Source of the DNA: an uncultured Bradyrhizobium sp.
GTDB lineage: Bacteria > Pseudomonadota > Alphaproteobacteria > Rhizobiales > Xanthobacteraceae
Direction of reading: 5' to 3'
DNA length: 64,000 nt
NCBI RefSeq assembly: GCF_947648125.1
Contig: NZ_CANSMR010000031.1
Coordinates: 20,390-84,389, forward strand
Below are positions 11,011 through 20,703 of this stretch, in pieces. A program made the position numbers and the translations under genes. The notes under the pieces are model-generated. The model saw only the letters and a list, made by a program, of their open reading frames with translations, was not told the origin of the DNA and made no database searches. Numbering within the stretch: position 1 is the stretch's first letter; each line of letters begins with the position of its first letter.

Positions 11011-11123
11011 TCCGGTCGGCATGACCGGCCGTGCGCCGCTGCCATCGGGCAGCGCGCACGCTTCCGCACAGATCGATGTCGCGACAGCGCAGGGCCATCG
11101 GCATGCGCTGCGGAGAGGCGCAT

Positions 11124-12347
11124 ATGAAACGGGTTGTTCTATTTTTCGCCGGCGTAGCCGCCGGCATCGCATTGGTCGTTGTTGCGGCCGGATGGGTCGG
11201 CTGGCCGGTCAAGTTCCCGGCCACGACGCAGGAGACGGCGACCGCAGGTCCACCGAAAGCCGAGGCCACGCATGAGGCCCCCGGACATATTGAGCTAAGC
11301 GAAGACCAGATTCGTGAATCTGGCATCACGCTCGCACCGGCCAGCGGCGGCATGCTGAAGCGGCATTTCCTCGCGCCGGGATCGCTGATCCCCGACGCCG
11401 ACCACATCGGCCGCGTCTCGGTGCGCGTGCTCGCGACGGTCACGGAACTGCGCAAGCGTCTCGGCGACGTGGTCGAGAAAGGCGAGATCGTCGCTGCGAT
11501 CGAAAGCCGTGAGGTGGCTGACGCCAAGAGCGAATACCTCGCCGCGCGGCTCACCAACGACCTGCAGCAGACGCTCTACGCGCGACAGAAGACGCTGGTC
11601 GAGACCCGCATCGTCTCGGAAAACGAGTTCCTGCGCACGCGACTGACCGCCAACGACGCCCAGATCAAGCTCGACGGCGCGCGGCAGAAGTTGTTTGCGC
11701 TGGGTCTGTCGGAAAGCGAGATCGCTGATCTGCCCAACCAGCCGCCCGAAAGCCTGCGCACGCAGTTCCTGCGCGCGCCGATCTCAGGCCGGGTGTCCGA
11801 ACGGCGTGTCGATCTCGGCGGACTGATCGGGCGCGAAGGTCAGGAAAGCGAGCTCTACGTCATCGTCAATCTCGACGACATCTGGGTTGATCTCGCGGTT
11901 TCGCCTGAAGACATCGGCGCAGTCCGCGAAGGCGTTTCGGTCAAGATCCGCGCCATCGGCACCGAGGATGAAGCGAGTGCCGGCGTGATCTTCGTCAGCC
12001 CCCTGCTCGACCGCGAGACCCGCAACGCCCGCGTGATCGCGACCATGCCCAACAAGGATCACCGCTGGAAACCGGGCACCTTCGTCACCGCGGAGATCCC
12101 GCTGTCAGGCGCGCCAGCGACCGTGATGGTCTCGAAGAAGGCCATTCAAACCATCAAGGGGACGCCGACCGTATTCGTGCGCGATGCTGACGGCTTCGAG
12201 GCGAGGTCGGTGCGGACCGGTCGCGAGGACGATGACGACATCGAAATCGTCGCGGGTCTTGCCGCCGGCGAGACAATCGCGGTGCAGAACACCTTCACCT
12301 TGAAGGCTGAGGTCGAGAAGGACGAAGCGGAGCACGGCCATGATTGA
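11124..12347 (+). CDS. RND efflux periplasmic adaptor subunit (CzcB/CusB family)
   Basis: About 407-residue membrane-fusion protein linking an inner-membrane RND pump to an outer-membrane channel. An N-terminal membrane anchor (MKRVVLFFAGVAAGIALVVV) is followed by the barrel-sandwich and lipoyl-like halves (VRVLATVTELRKRLGDVV and LRAPISGRVSERRVDLG) around an alpha-hairpin (about 150-220). Beta-barrel and membrane-proximal domains follow (VIVNLDDIWVDLAV, WKPGTFVTAEIPL). It starts after GGAGAGGCGCAT, and its last 8 bases overlap the pump gene, indicating translational coupling. Substrate is probably a divalent metal, judging by its partner. Confidence 0.88.
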   Translation: MKRVVLFFAGVAAGIALVVVAAGWVGWPVKFPATTQETATAGPPKAEATHEAPGHIELSEDQIRESGITLAPASGGMLKRHFLAPGSLIPDADHIGRVSVRVLATVTELRKRLGDVVEKGEIVAAIESREVADAKSEYLAARLTNDLQQTLYARQKTLVETRIVSENEFLRTRLTANDAQIKLDGARQKLFALGLSESEIADLPNQPPESLRTQFLRAPISGRVSERRVDLGGLIGREGQESELYVIVNLDDIWVDLAVSPEDIGAVREGVSVKIRAIGTEDEASAGVIFVSPLLDRETRNARVIATMPNKDHRWKPGTFVTAEIPLSGAPATVMVSKKAIQTIKGTPTVFVRDADGFEARSVRTGREDDDDIEIVAGLAAGETIAVQNTFTLKAEVEKDEAEHGHD

Positions 12348-15300
12348 GCGCATCATCGGTCTGGCGATCCAGCGGCGCTGGGTTGTCGTCACACTGGCAG
12401 CGGTCCTGATGTTCCTCGGCGGCCTCGCATTGACCAAGCTGCCGATCGACGCAGTGCCCGACATCACTAACAAGCAGGTCCAGATCAACACCGTCGCCCC
12501 GGCGCTGTCGCCGGCGGAAATCGAGAAGCAGATCACCTTCCCGATCGAGACGGCGCTGGCGGGCGCGCCGGGGCTGGAGAGCACGCGGTCGCTCTCCCGC
12601 AACGGCTTCTCGCAGATCACGGCGGTGTTCAGCGAAGCCACCGATATCTATTTCGCCCGCCAGCAGGTCGGCGAGCGCCTGACCGAGGTTCGCGCGCGCC
12701 TGCCCCAGGGTATCGAGCCGCGGATTGGCCCGACCACGACAGGTCTTGGCGAAATCTACATGTGGACCGTGCATTACTCCGGCCAGAAGGTGCAGACCGA
12801 CGGCGCGCCGGGCCTGCAGAGCGACGGCCGCTTCCTCACGGCGGACGGCCAGGTGCTGCAAAGCGAGGTTGAGAAAGACGCCTATCTGCGCACAGTACAG
12901 GACTGGATCATCAAGCCGCAGATCAAGATGGTGCCGGGTGTCGCCGGCGTCGATTCGATCGGCGGCTACCTCAAGCAGTATCAGGTCCAGCCCGATGCGG
13001 CGAAGCTGATCGCGCTCGGCCTTACCTTTGCCGACGTCGCCAAGGCGATCGAGAGCAACAATGTCAGCCGCGGTGCGCGCTATATCGAGCGCAACGGCGA
13101 AGGATTCGTGGTCCGGTCCGGCGGCCGCCTCGAGAACATCGAGGAGCTCGGCGCCGTCGTCGTCACCACCCGCGGCGGTGTCCCGGTCCGGATTCGCGAC
13201 CTCGCATCGCTCTCGATCGGCGGCGAGACGCGCACCGGCAGCGCCAGCGAGAACGGCCGCGAGGTCGTAGTCGGCACCGCACTGATGCTGATCGGCGCCA
13301 ACAGCCGCACGGTGTCGGCAGCAGTCGACGCCAAGCTGCGTGCGATCACGCCCTCCTTGCCGGCGGGCGTCGAGGTCGAGACGGTGCTGGATCGCACCCA
13401 GCTGGTCGATGCGACGATCGGCACCGTGGCGCGCAACCTCAGCGAAGGTGCGCTGCTGGTGATCGCGGTGCTGTTCGTGTTGCTCGGCAATTTCCGCGCG
13501 GCTTTGATCACGGCACTGGTGATCCCGATCGCGATGCTGATGACCGCCATCGGCATGTGGCAGGGCCGCATCAGCGCCAATCTGATGAGCCTCGGTGCAC
13601 TTGATTTCGGCCTGATCGTCGACGGCGCTGTCATCATCACCGAGAACAGCCTGCGTCACCTCGCCGAGAAGCAGCACGCGCTCGGCCGCGTGCTGACGCG
13701 CGACGAGCGGCTGGCGACGGTGCGGGCGTCCGCCGTGGAAATGGTGCAGCCGAGCCTTTACGGCCAGGCCATCATCCTGCTGGTCTATGTGCCACTTCTC
13801 ACCTTCACCGGCGTCGAAGGCAAGATGTTCGAGCCGATGGCGCTGACCGTGATCCTGGCGCTCGCCGCCGCCTTCGTGCTCTCGCTGACGCTGGTTCCGG
13901 CGCTGATCGCGATCGGCATCACCGGCCGCGTCCAGGAGAAGGAGAACTGGCTCGTTGCCACATTAAAGCGCTGGTACAGCCCGCTGCTCCGGCGCGCGGT
14001 TGCAACGCCCGTGCCCGTCATCACCGTGGCGGTCGTGTTGTTCGCGACCGCCCTGTTCGGGTTCTTCCGGCTCGGCCAGGAGTTCATCCCCTCGCTCGAC
14101 GAGAAGAACATCGCCATGCACGCGCTCAGAATTCCGAGCACGGCGCTGTCGCAGTCGCAGGCGATGCAGCTCTCGGTCGAGAAGGCCGTCAGCCGCTTCC
14201 CGCAGGTGTCGTTCGTCTTCTCCAAGACCGGCACCGCGGAGGTGGCGAGCGACCCGATGCCGCCGAACGCGTCCGATACCTTCCTCATCCTGAAGCCGCG
14301 CGCGCAGTGGCCGGATCCATCGCTGACCAAGGAGCAGTTGATCGAGGAGATCTCGAAGGCGGTCGGCCGCCTGCCGGGCAACGTCTATGAATTCACCCAG
14401 CCGATCCAGATGCGCTTCAACGAACTGCTCGCCGGCGTTCGCGGCGATATCGCGGTCAAGGTGTTCGGTGACGAGTTCGAGCCGATGCAGAAGGCCGCCA
14501 ACCAGATCGCCGCTGCGATGCGCGGCGTGCGCGGTGCGACCGACGTCAAGGTCGAACAGGCCAGCGGCCTGCCGGTGCTCGAGATCAAGGTCGACAAGGC
14601 GGCGATTGCCCGGCGGGGCCTGAACGTCTCCGAGGTCCAGGACGTGATCGGTGCAGCGGTCGGCGGCCAGGATGCCGGTGTGGTCTACGAGGGCGATCGC
14701 AGCTTCGACATCGTGGTGCGATTGCCGGAGAGCGTGCGCTCCGATCTCGAGGCGCTGAGCAATTTGCCGGTCGCCTTGCCGAAGGCAACGCCGAGTTCGC
14801 CAGTGCAGAGCCTGCCGCTCAACCGCGTCGCACAATTCTCCTTCACCGAGGGACCGAACCAGATCAGCCGCGAGAACGGCAAGCGCCGCATCGTGGTGAC
14901 CGCCAATGTCCGCGGCCGGGATCTCGGCTCGGTGGTCGAAGAAGCCCAGGCAAAGGTCGCCCAATCGGTGCAGCTGCCGCCCGGCTACTGGATGACCTGG
15001 GGCGGCCAGTCGGAAAATCTCGCCGCGGCGCGCCAGCGCCTTGCCGTCGTGGTGCCGGCCTGCTTTGCGATGATCTTCCTGTTGCTGCTGGCGGCGATGG
15101 GCTCGGCCCGCGATGCGCTGCTGGTGTTCAGTGCGGTGCCGCTGGCGCTCACCGGCGGCATCGCGGCACTGTGGCTGCGCGGCATGCCGTTCTCGATCTC
15201 GGCCGCGGTCGGCTTCATTGCGCTATCAGGCGTTGCGGTGCTGAACGGGCTCGTGATGCTGAGCTTCGTCAGGCAATTGCGCGAGCGCGGCGTGCCGATG

Positions 15301-15564
15301 CGGGAGGCCATCGAGCAAGGCGCCCTCACCCGCTTCCGGCCCGTGGTGATGACCGCGCTGGTGGCCTCGCTCGGTTTCGTGCCGATGGCCTTCGCCACCG
15401 GCACCGGCGCCGAGGTGCAGAAGCCGCTCGCCACCGTCGTGATCGGCGGCCTGATCAGCGCCACCCTGCTGACGCTCGCCGTCCTACCCGCGCTCTATGC
15501 ACGGTACGGACATGCCGGCAGCGCTGCGCGCAATGAGAGAACCGCGGTTCAGCCCGCGGAATGA
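12340..15564 (+). CDS. Heavy-metal RND efflux pump (CzcA family)
   Basis: A 1074-residue proton-driven inner-membrane trimer subunit exporting metal cations. The start IERIIGLAIQRRWVVVTLAA, the first large periplasmic loop, and a second half restarting near VPVITVAVVLFATALFG show the duplicated 2 x 6-helix architecture. The TM4 motif ALDFGLIVDGAVIITEN (near residue 420) with its acidic residues is the signature of the divalent-cation (Zn/Co/Cd/Ni) HME1 group rather than the Cu/Ag type. No CzcC-like outer-membrane gene is adjacent, so an unlinked TolC-type channel would be needed. Confidence 0.9.
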   Translation: MIERIIGLAIQRRWVVVTLAAVLMFLGGLALTKLPIDAVPDITNKQVQINTVAPALSPAEIEKQITFPIETALAGAPGLESTRSLSRNGFSQITAVFSEATDIYFARQQVGERLTEVRARLPQGIEPRIGPTTTGLGEIYMWTVHYSGQKVQTDGAPGLQSDGRFLTADGQVLQSEVEKDAYLRTVQDWIIKPQIKMVPGVAGVDSIGGYLKQYQVQPDAAKLIALGLTFADVAKAIESNNVSRGARYIERNGEGFVVRSGGRLENIEELGAVVVTTRGGVPVRIRDLASLSIGGETRTGSASENGREVVVGTALMLIGANSRTVSAAVDAKLRAITPSLPAGVEVETVLDRTQLVDATIGTVARNLSEGALLVIAVLFVLLGNFRAALITALVIPIAMLMTAIGMWQGRISANLMSLGALDFGLIVDGAVIITENSLRHLAEKQHALGRVLTRDERLATVRASAVEMVQPSLYGQAIILLVYVPLLTFTGVEGKMFEPMALTVILALAAAFVLSLTLVPALIAIGITGRVQEKENWLVATLKRWYSPLLRRAVATPVPVITVAVVLFATALFGFFRLGQEFIPSLDEKNIAMHALRIPSTALSQSQAMQLSVEKAVSRFPQVSFVFSKTGTAEVASDPMPPNASDTFLILKPRAQWPDPSLTKEQLIEEISKAVGRLPGNVYEFTQPIQMRFNELLAGVRGDIAVKVFGDEFEPMQKAANQIAAAMRGVRGATDVKVEQASGLPVLEIKVDKAAIARRGLNVSEVQDVIGAAVGGQDAGVVYEGDRSFDIVVRLPESVRSDLEALSNLPVALPKATPSSPVQSLPLNRVAQFSFTEGPNQISRENGKRRIVVTANVRGRDLGSVVEEAQAKVAQSVQLPPGYWMTWGGQSENLAAARQRLAVVVPACFAMIFLLLLAAMGSARDALLVFSAVPLALTGGIAALWLRGMPFSISAAVGFIALSGVAVLNGLVMLSFVRQLRERGVPMREAIEQGALTRFRPVVMTALVASLGFVPMAFATGTGAEVQKPLATVVIGGLISATLLTLAVLPALYARYGHAGSAARNERTAVQPAE

Positions 15565-15588
15565 CCATCGCCAAGAAAAATCCGACAG

Positions 15589-15613
15589 TTACAGCGCCCG
15601 GCAGGCGCTGTAA
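15589..15613. terminator. 10-bp perfect inverted repeat downstream of czcA-like gene
   Basis: TTACAGCGCC, a five-base loop, then GGCGCTGTAA, 25 bases after the stop codon. It has no clean T-run, only CATTTCTGTCAT. It can act as a terminator for the pump operon, and its right arm overlaps the Pho box described separately, so it may also play a part in regulating the next gene. Confidence 0.5.
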
Positions 15614-15625
15614 CATTTCTGTCAT
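15608..15625 (+). promoter_or_regulatory. Candidate Pho box (PhoB-binding site)
   Basis: CTGTAAC, ATTT, CTGTCAT: two 7-bp direct repeats separated by a 4-bp A/T spacer. This is the exact architecture of the PhoB box, with the second repeat matching the consensus and the first matching at the degenerate positions. It ends 62 bases before the start codon of a secreted alkaline-phosphatase-superfamily gene. Spacing and target make phosphate-starvation control likely. Binding itself is inferred. Confidence 0.7.
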
Positions 15626-15687
15626 ATGGCAAAACTAAACGAAGGCGGCGGCGGGCTGCCGCAGGGCTTCATCAGGGGGAATATAAA

Positions 15688-17529
15688 ATGCGCCGTGCCA
15701 TTACATTACTGTCCGCGAGCGTGATCGCGCTTTCAGCCGGCGCCGCTTCCGCGCAAAATGCAAAACCCCGTAACCTGATCCTGTTCGTCCCCGACGGCCT
15801 GCGCGGCGGTATCGTGACGCCGCAGACGGCGCCCGCGATGGCCGAGATCCGCGACAAGGGCGTCCATTTCAAGAACTCGCATTCGCTGTTCCCGACCTTC
15901 ACGATGGCGAACAGCTCGGCGCTGTCGACCGGCCATTATCTCGGCGACACCGGCACCTTCTCCAACACGATCTATACCGGCTACACCTCGGCGCCTGCCG
16001 GCGACACCGTGGTCCCGTTCATCGAGAACGACGCCGTGCTCGCCGATATCGACGATCACTTCAATGGCGATTACCTCAACGAGGAGACATTGTTGAAGAT
16101 GGCCCGCGGCCAGGGCTTCAGCACCGCCGCCATCGGCAAGGTCGGCCCGACGCTGCTGTTCGACCACACCGATCGCGGCAAGAACACGATCGTGGTCGAT
16201 GATTCCACTGGCGGCAAGACCGGCGTGCCGCTCTCCGACGAGATGCAGGACGCGCTGACCAAGGCCGGCCTGCCGCTCGCCACCCCGAGCCGCGGCGACA
16301 ATGCCAAGGCGGGCGACGCCAAGACTCCCGGCACCACGGTCGCCAACGTCGCGCAGCAGGCCTACATGGCCGATGTCGCGACCAAGGTCGTGCTGCCGAT
16401 GTTCAAGGCCCGCAACAAGCCGTTCGTGCTGGTGTTCTGGTCGCGCGATCCGGATGGCAGCCAGCACAACACCGGCGACAGCCTCAACACCATCACGCCC
16501 GGCATCAACGGCCCGACCTCGATGGCCGGCATCAAGAATGCCGACAATAACCTCGCCCAACTCCGCAAGGCGCTCGACGAGCTTGGGCTTTCCGCCAACA
16601 CCAACATCATGGTCTCCTCCGACCACGGCTTCTCGACGATCTCGAAGGAGAGCAAGACCAGCCCCTCGGCCAAGATCGCCTATGACGACACGCCGAAGGA
16701 TTTCCTGCCGATGGGCTTTCTGGCGATCGATCTCGCCAAGGCGCTGAACCTGCCGCTGTTCGACCCCAACGACAAGAATGCCAAGGTCGCCGACAATGCC
16801 CATCCGAAGGCCGGCAACGGCGTGCTCGGCCAGGACCCGACCAAGCCCGACGTCGTGATAGCGACCAATGGCGGCTCGGACCTGATCTATCTGCCGAACC
16901 GCGACAAGAAGCTCGCCGACCGCGTGATCAAGGCGCTGCTCGAGCAGGACTATGTCAGCGGCCTGTTCGTCGACGACAAGCTCGGCACCTTCCCCGGCAC
17001 GCTGCCGATGTCGAACCTCAATTTGAAGGGCAAGGCGGTGACGCCGAACCCGTCGATCGTGGTCAACTTCCGCTCCTGGTCAAGCGGCTGCGAGATCCCG
17101 ACCAACTGCTCGGTGCAGATCGCCGATACCGTGCTGCGCCAGGGCCAGGGCATGCATGGCAGCTTCAGCCGCGGCGACACCTACAACTTCACCGCCGCGA
17201 TCGGCCCCGACTTCAAAGCGGGCTATGTCGATCCGCTGCCGGTCAGCAACGCCGATGTCGGCATGACCGCGGCGCAATTGCTCGGCCTGCGCGCGCCGAA
17301 CAATGGCGGGCTGATCGGCCGGGTGATGTCGGAGGCGCTGCCGAACGGCATCGTGCCGAAGATGGCCGAGGGCACCATCATGTCGAAGAAGCCTTCGGCC
17401 AACGGCCTGCGCACCGTGCTGAAATTCCAGCGCGTGCTCTCGACCCGCTATTTCGACGTCGCCGGGTTCCCCGGCCGGACGCTCGGGCTCGAGGAGAGCG
17501 ACGGCAAACAGAGAGCGGCGGGGAAGTGA
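15688..17529 (+). CDS. Secreted alkaline-phosphatase-superfamily phosphodiesterase (NPP-like)
   Basis: A 613-residue exported metallohydrolase expected to hydrolyse phosphate mono- or diesters outside the cytoplasm. The signal peptide is MRRAITLLSASVIALSAG with a probable cleavage at ASA-QN. ILFVPDGLRGG supplies the first metal Asp. FPTFTMANSSALSTGHY carries the probable nucleophile Thr72. FWSRDPDGSQHNTGD and VSSDHGFSTIS supply the remaining Asp/His metal ligands. It is well above the minimal NPP size, with inserted loops at about 160-230 and 330-400. A candidate Pho box lies upstream and a 14-bp hairpin covers the stop codon, so it is probably a monocistronic phosphate-starvation gene. The exact substrate is not predictable. 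Confidence 0.85.
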   Translation: MRRAITLLSASVIALSAGAASAQNAKPRNLILFVPDGLRGGIVTPQTAPAMAEIRDKGVHFKNSHSLFPTFTMANSSALSTGHYLGDTGTFSNTIYTGYTSAPAGDTVVPFIENDAVLADIDDHFNGDYLNEETLLKMARGQGFSTAAIGKVGPTLLFDHTDRGKNTIVVDDSTGGKTGVPLSDEMQDALTKAGLPLATPSRGDNAKAGDAKTPGTTVANVAQQAYMADVATKVVLPMFKARNKPFVLVFWSRDPDGSQHNTGDSLNTITPGINGPTSMAGIKNADNNLAQLRKALDELGLSANTNIMVSSDHGFSTISKESKTSPSAKIAYDDTPKDFLPMGFLAIDLAKALNLPLFDPNDKNAKVADNAHPKAGNGVLGQDPTKPDVVIATNGGSDLIYLPNRDKKLADRVIKALLEQDYVSGLFVDDKLGTFPGTLPMSNLNLKGKAVTPNPSIVVNFRSWSSGCEIPTNCSVQIADTVLRQGQGMHGSFSRGDTYNFTAAIGPDFKAGYVDPLPVSNADVGMTAAQLLGLRAPNNGGLIGRVMSEALPNGIVPKMAEGTIMSKKPSANGLRTVLKFQRVLSTRYFDVAGFPGRTLGLEESDGKQRAAGK

Positions 17530-17543
17530 TCCCCGCCGCTCTC
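17511..17543 (+). terminator. 14-bp hairpin overlapping the phosphodiesterase stop codon
   Basis: GAGAGCGGCGGGGA, loop AGTGA, TCCCCGCCGCTCTC. The TGA stop codon is in the loop. Very stable, but without a T-tract, so intrinsic termination is uncertain; it may instead block 3' exonucleases. Confidence 0.55.
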
Positions 17544-17557
17544 GCTTGAAGCCGTTG

Positions 17558-17587
17558 ATTCGGGATGATGCACGCATCATCCCGAAT
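17558..17587. terminator. 14-bp near-perfect palindrome between convergent genes
   Basis: ATTCGGGATGATGC, two bases, GCATCATCCCGAAT. It lies between the rightward phosphodiesterase gene and a leftward gene whose stop begins at 17590, so it is placed to serve both directions. Confidence 0.5.
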
Positions 17588-17589
17588 GG

Positions 17590-18171
17590 TCACATCATCC
17601 CGATGTCGAACACGTTGGGCAGTTGCGCCGCGAGCGGCAGCGCAGTCGCGCCGACCAGCGTCGCCACCATCGCCGCGAGCGCGCGACCGGTACGGCGCTG
17701 ACCGCGCATCCGGCCCGCGATCCATTCCAGGACCTTGGTGTCCATCTTGGTGCCCTGCGTCGGCGCCCAGCGGTCGATGTTCGTGTCCGGCGACAGCGCC
17801 ACCGTGCGCGGCGGCACCGGCAGGCCGGACTCGGACGCGGCATGATGGGCGATCGCCTTGGCGAGCAGGTCGTCGAACCGGCCGGCATCGCTACGCTCGG
17901 CAGCAGCCTCGTTGATCGCGAACAGCGCCTCGATCTCGGCCCGGCTGACCGGCTGATGCTCGACCGCAGCCGCCGTCAGGATGCGCGCGCACCAGGCAGC
18001 GTCATCGGCATCGAGTGACCGGGAGAAATGGATACGGCCCTTGGTGGTCGGGCCTTCGCCGGTGATCACGCCGTCGCGCACGATGGTCAGCGCATGGGCG
18101 GCGGTCTTGCGGCAGGATGGAGACAACGCACCGCTGAGAGCCTCAGCGGTCTTGGTACTTGGGGTAGACAT
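17590..18171 (-). CDS. Hypothetical protein with C-terminal hydrophobic segment
   Basis: About 193 residues from the ATG (MSTPSTKTAEAL). The N-terminal half contains SPSCRKTAAHALTIVRDGVI and the repeat-free VSRAEIEALFAINEAAAERS. A single hydrophobic helix near the C-terminus (about 160-182, ALAAMVATLVGATALPL) suggests a membrane anchor. An in-frame TTG five codons upstream is less likely as the start. No domain recognised. It stands alone, convergent with the phosphodiesterase gene. Confidence 0.65.
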   Translation of the reverse strand: MSTPSTKTAEALSGALSPSCRKTAAHALTIVRDGVITGEGPTTKGRIHFSRSLDADDAAWCARILTAAAVEHQPVSRAEIEALFAINEAAAERSDAGRFDDLLAKAIAHHAASESGLPVPPRTVALSPDTNIDRWAPTQGTKMDTKVLEWIAGRMRGQRRTGRALAAMVATLVGATALPLAAQLPNVFDIGMM

Positions 18172-18189
18172 TGTGGGAGCTTTCAATTC

Positions 18190-18558
18190 CTATCTGAGGC
18201 CAGCTTTTCCATGCGGGCGTAAACGAGTGGTTAATGATTCGGAACTTGGGTTCCGAGATTTTTAGATGGTTGCTATTTGGTCGCTTTAAAAGCTGTCACG
18301 GTTCAGTCCTATAGCAGCCAGGGCCGGCGTGATGACGGCGATAAGCGGCTTTATCTAGGCATTTCCAAGCTTTTGTGCTGCATCTGATATTTCACCGCAG
18401 GAGGATGGATCAAAACAAGTTGCTTGGAATTCCCCCGTTTTGAGAACAATCTCACCTTTTTCATGAACCCGTTCACTTGAGCCTGATCCCGTCCTATACT
18501 GGAACAGACGACCTCAAATACGAATTCATCTTTAACTTCAATAGCATGAGGTAAAATC
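18190..18558. other. Intergenic region upstream of peroxiredoxin gene
   Basis: About 370 bases between divergent genes, visibly more A/T-rich than the flanks. No convincing gene, RNA or repeat is seen. It must hold the promoters of both neighbours. The short leftward frame running into it is antisense to the peroxiredoxin gene and is not credible. Confidence 0.5.
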
Positions 18559-19218
<660 letters not shown>

Positions 19219-19239
19219 CGGCCGGCACGCAGCGTCCGG

Positions 19240-20703
19240 GTGGCCCGCGCACAGCCTGTTATCGTCTGGTTCCGTGACGATCTGCGGCTGTCGGATCACC
19301 CGGCCCTGCACGAAGCGGCCAGCCGCGGCGCGCCCGTGGTTGGTCTCTATGTCCGCGACGAAGAAAGTCGCGCCTTGCTGCCACCGGCGGTGCGCCGCCT
19401 CGGTGGCGCGACGCGATGGTGGCTGGCGCAGTCGCTGCGCGCGCTCCGCAAGAGCCTTGAGGCGATCGGCGGAACGCTGGTGCTGCGCACCGGACCGGCA
19501 GCTTCCGTGATCGCCACGCTGGCCCGCGAGACCGATGCGCGCGCGGTGTTCTGGAACGACATCGCGCATGCGCCGCATCAAGCCGTTGGCAGAGATGTCG
19601 AAGCTGCGCTCGCAACTGACGGCATCGACTCGCAAATTTTTGCCGGCGACCTGCTCGTCGCACCCCAGGCGATCCGCAACAAGGGCAACCGTGGCCTGCG
19701 TGTCTTCACGCCATTCTGGCGGCGCGTACAGAGCCTCGGCGATCCGCCAAAGCCACTGCCGGCGCCGAGGAAGCTCACATCCATCAGCGGCATCGCGAGC
19801 GAAGCCGTCGACGATTGGGATCTCGAACCGACACGGCCGGATTGGGCCGGCGGCCTGCGCGAAAGCTGGACCCCCGGCGAAGCCGCGGCGCACCATCGAC
19901 TGAAGACATTCCTCGACGCGAGTATCAGCGGCTACGCCGGCAACCGCGACCGGCCCGACCGCGACGGCACCTCGCGCCTCTCCCCGCATCTGCGCTTCGG
20001 CGAGATCAGCCCGCGCCGGGTCTGGCACGCCGCCCGCTTCGCCGCCGCCGAGCACCCGCGCCTTGCCAGCGACATCGACAAACTCCTCAGCGAGCTCGGC
20101 TGGCGCGAGTTCTGCCGTCACCTGCTGTTCGATGTGCCTGATATGGCGGATCGGAATCTGCAGGAGCAGTTCGACGCGTTTCCGTGGAAGCGCAACGCGC
20201 TCTTCTTGAAGGCCTGGCAGCGTGGCCTGACCGGCTATCCGATCGTCGACGCCGGGTTGCGCGAGCTCTGGCACACCGGCGTGATGCACAACCGGGTGCG
20301 GATGGTGGTCGCTTCGTTCCTGGTGAAGCACCTGCTGATCGACTGGCGTACCGGCGAAGAATGGTTCTGGGACACGCTGGTCGATGCCGATGCCGGCTCC
20401 AATCCGGCGAACTGGCAATGGGTCGCCGGCTCCGGCGCCGACGCCGCGCCCTATTTCCGCGTCTTCAATCCGATCCTGCAGGGCGAGAAATTTGATCCCG
20501 ACGGCGCCTATGTCAGGCGCTGGGTGCCGGAGCTTGCGCGGCTCTCGAACAACGTGATCCACCAGCCCTGGACTGCAACACCTATCGAGCTGGCGAGCGC
20601 CGGAATCGAACTCGGCGCGACCTATCCGCCGCCGATTGTTGATCACAAGCAGGCTCGCGAACGTGCGCTCGCCGCCTACGCAAAAATCCGTAGCAAGGAT
20701 TAA
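19240..20703 (+). CDS. phrB: Deoxyribodipyrimidine photolyase
   Basis: A 487-residue light-driven DNA repair flavoprotein reverting cyclobutane pyrimidine dimers. It has an N-terminal alpha/beta antenna-binding domain (VIVWFRDDLRLSDHPAL) and a C-terminal FAD domain with LGWREFCRHLLF, GLTGYPIVDAGLRELWHTG, MHNRVRMVVASFLVKHLL and DADAGSNPANWQWVAGSG. All are class I CPD photolyase motifs, and the W-rich electron path is retained. Translation probably begins at GTG 19240 (VARAQPVIVWF). Its stop overlaps that of the convergent EamA gene by four bases (TTAA). Confidence 0.93.
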   Translation: MARAQPVIVWFRDDLRLSDHPALHEAASRGAPVVGLYVRDEESRALLPPAVRRLGGATRWWLAQSLRALRKSLEAIGGTLVLRTGPAASVIATLARETDARAVFWNDIAHAPHQAVGRDVEAALATDGIDSQIFAGDLLVAPQAIRNKGNRGLRVFTPFWRRVQSLGDPPKPLPAPRKLTSISGIASEAVDDWDLEPTRPDWAGGLRESWTPGEAAAHHRLKTFLDASISGYAGNRDRPDRDGTSRLSPHLRFGEISPRRVWHAARFAAAEHPRLASDIDKLLSELGWREFCRHLLFDVPDMADRNLQEQFDAFPWKRNALFLKAWQRGLTGYPIVDAGLRELWHTGVMHNRVRMVVASFLVKHLLIDWRTGEEWFWDTLVDADAGSNPANWQWVAGSGADAAPYFRVFNPILQGEKFDPDGAYVRRWVPELARLSNNVIHQPWTATPIELASAGIELGATYPPPIVDHKQARERALAAYAKIRSKD

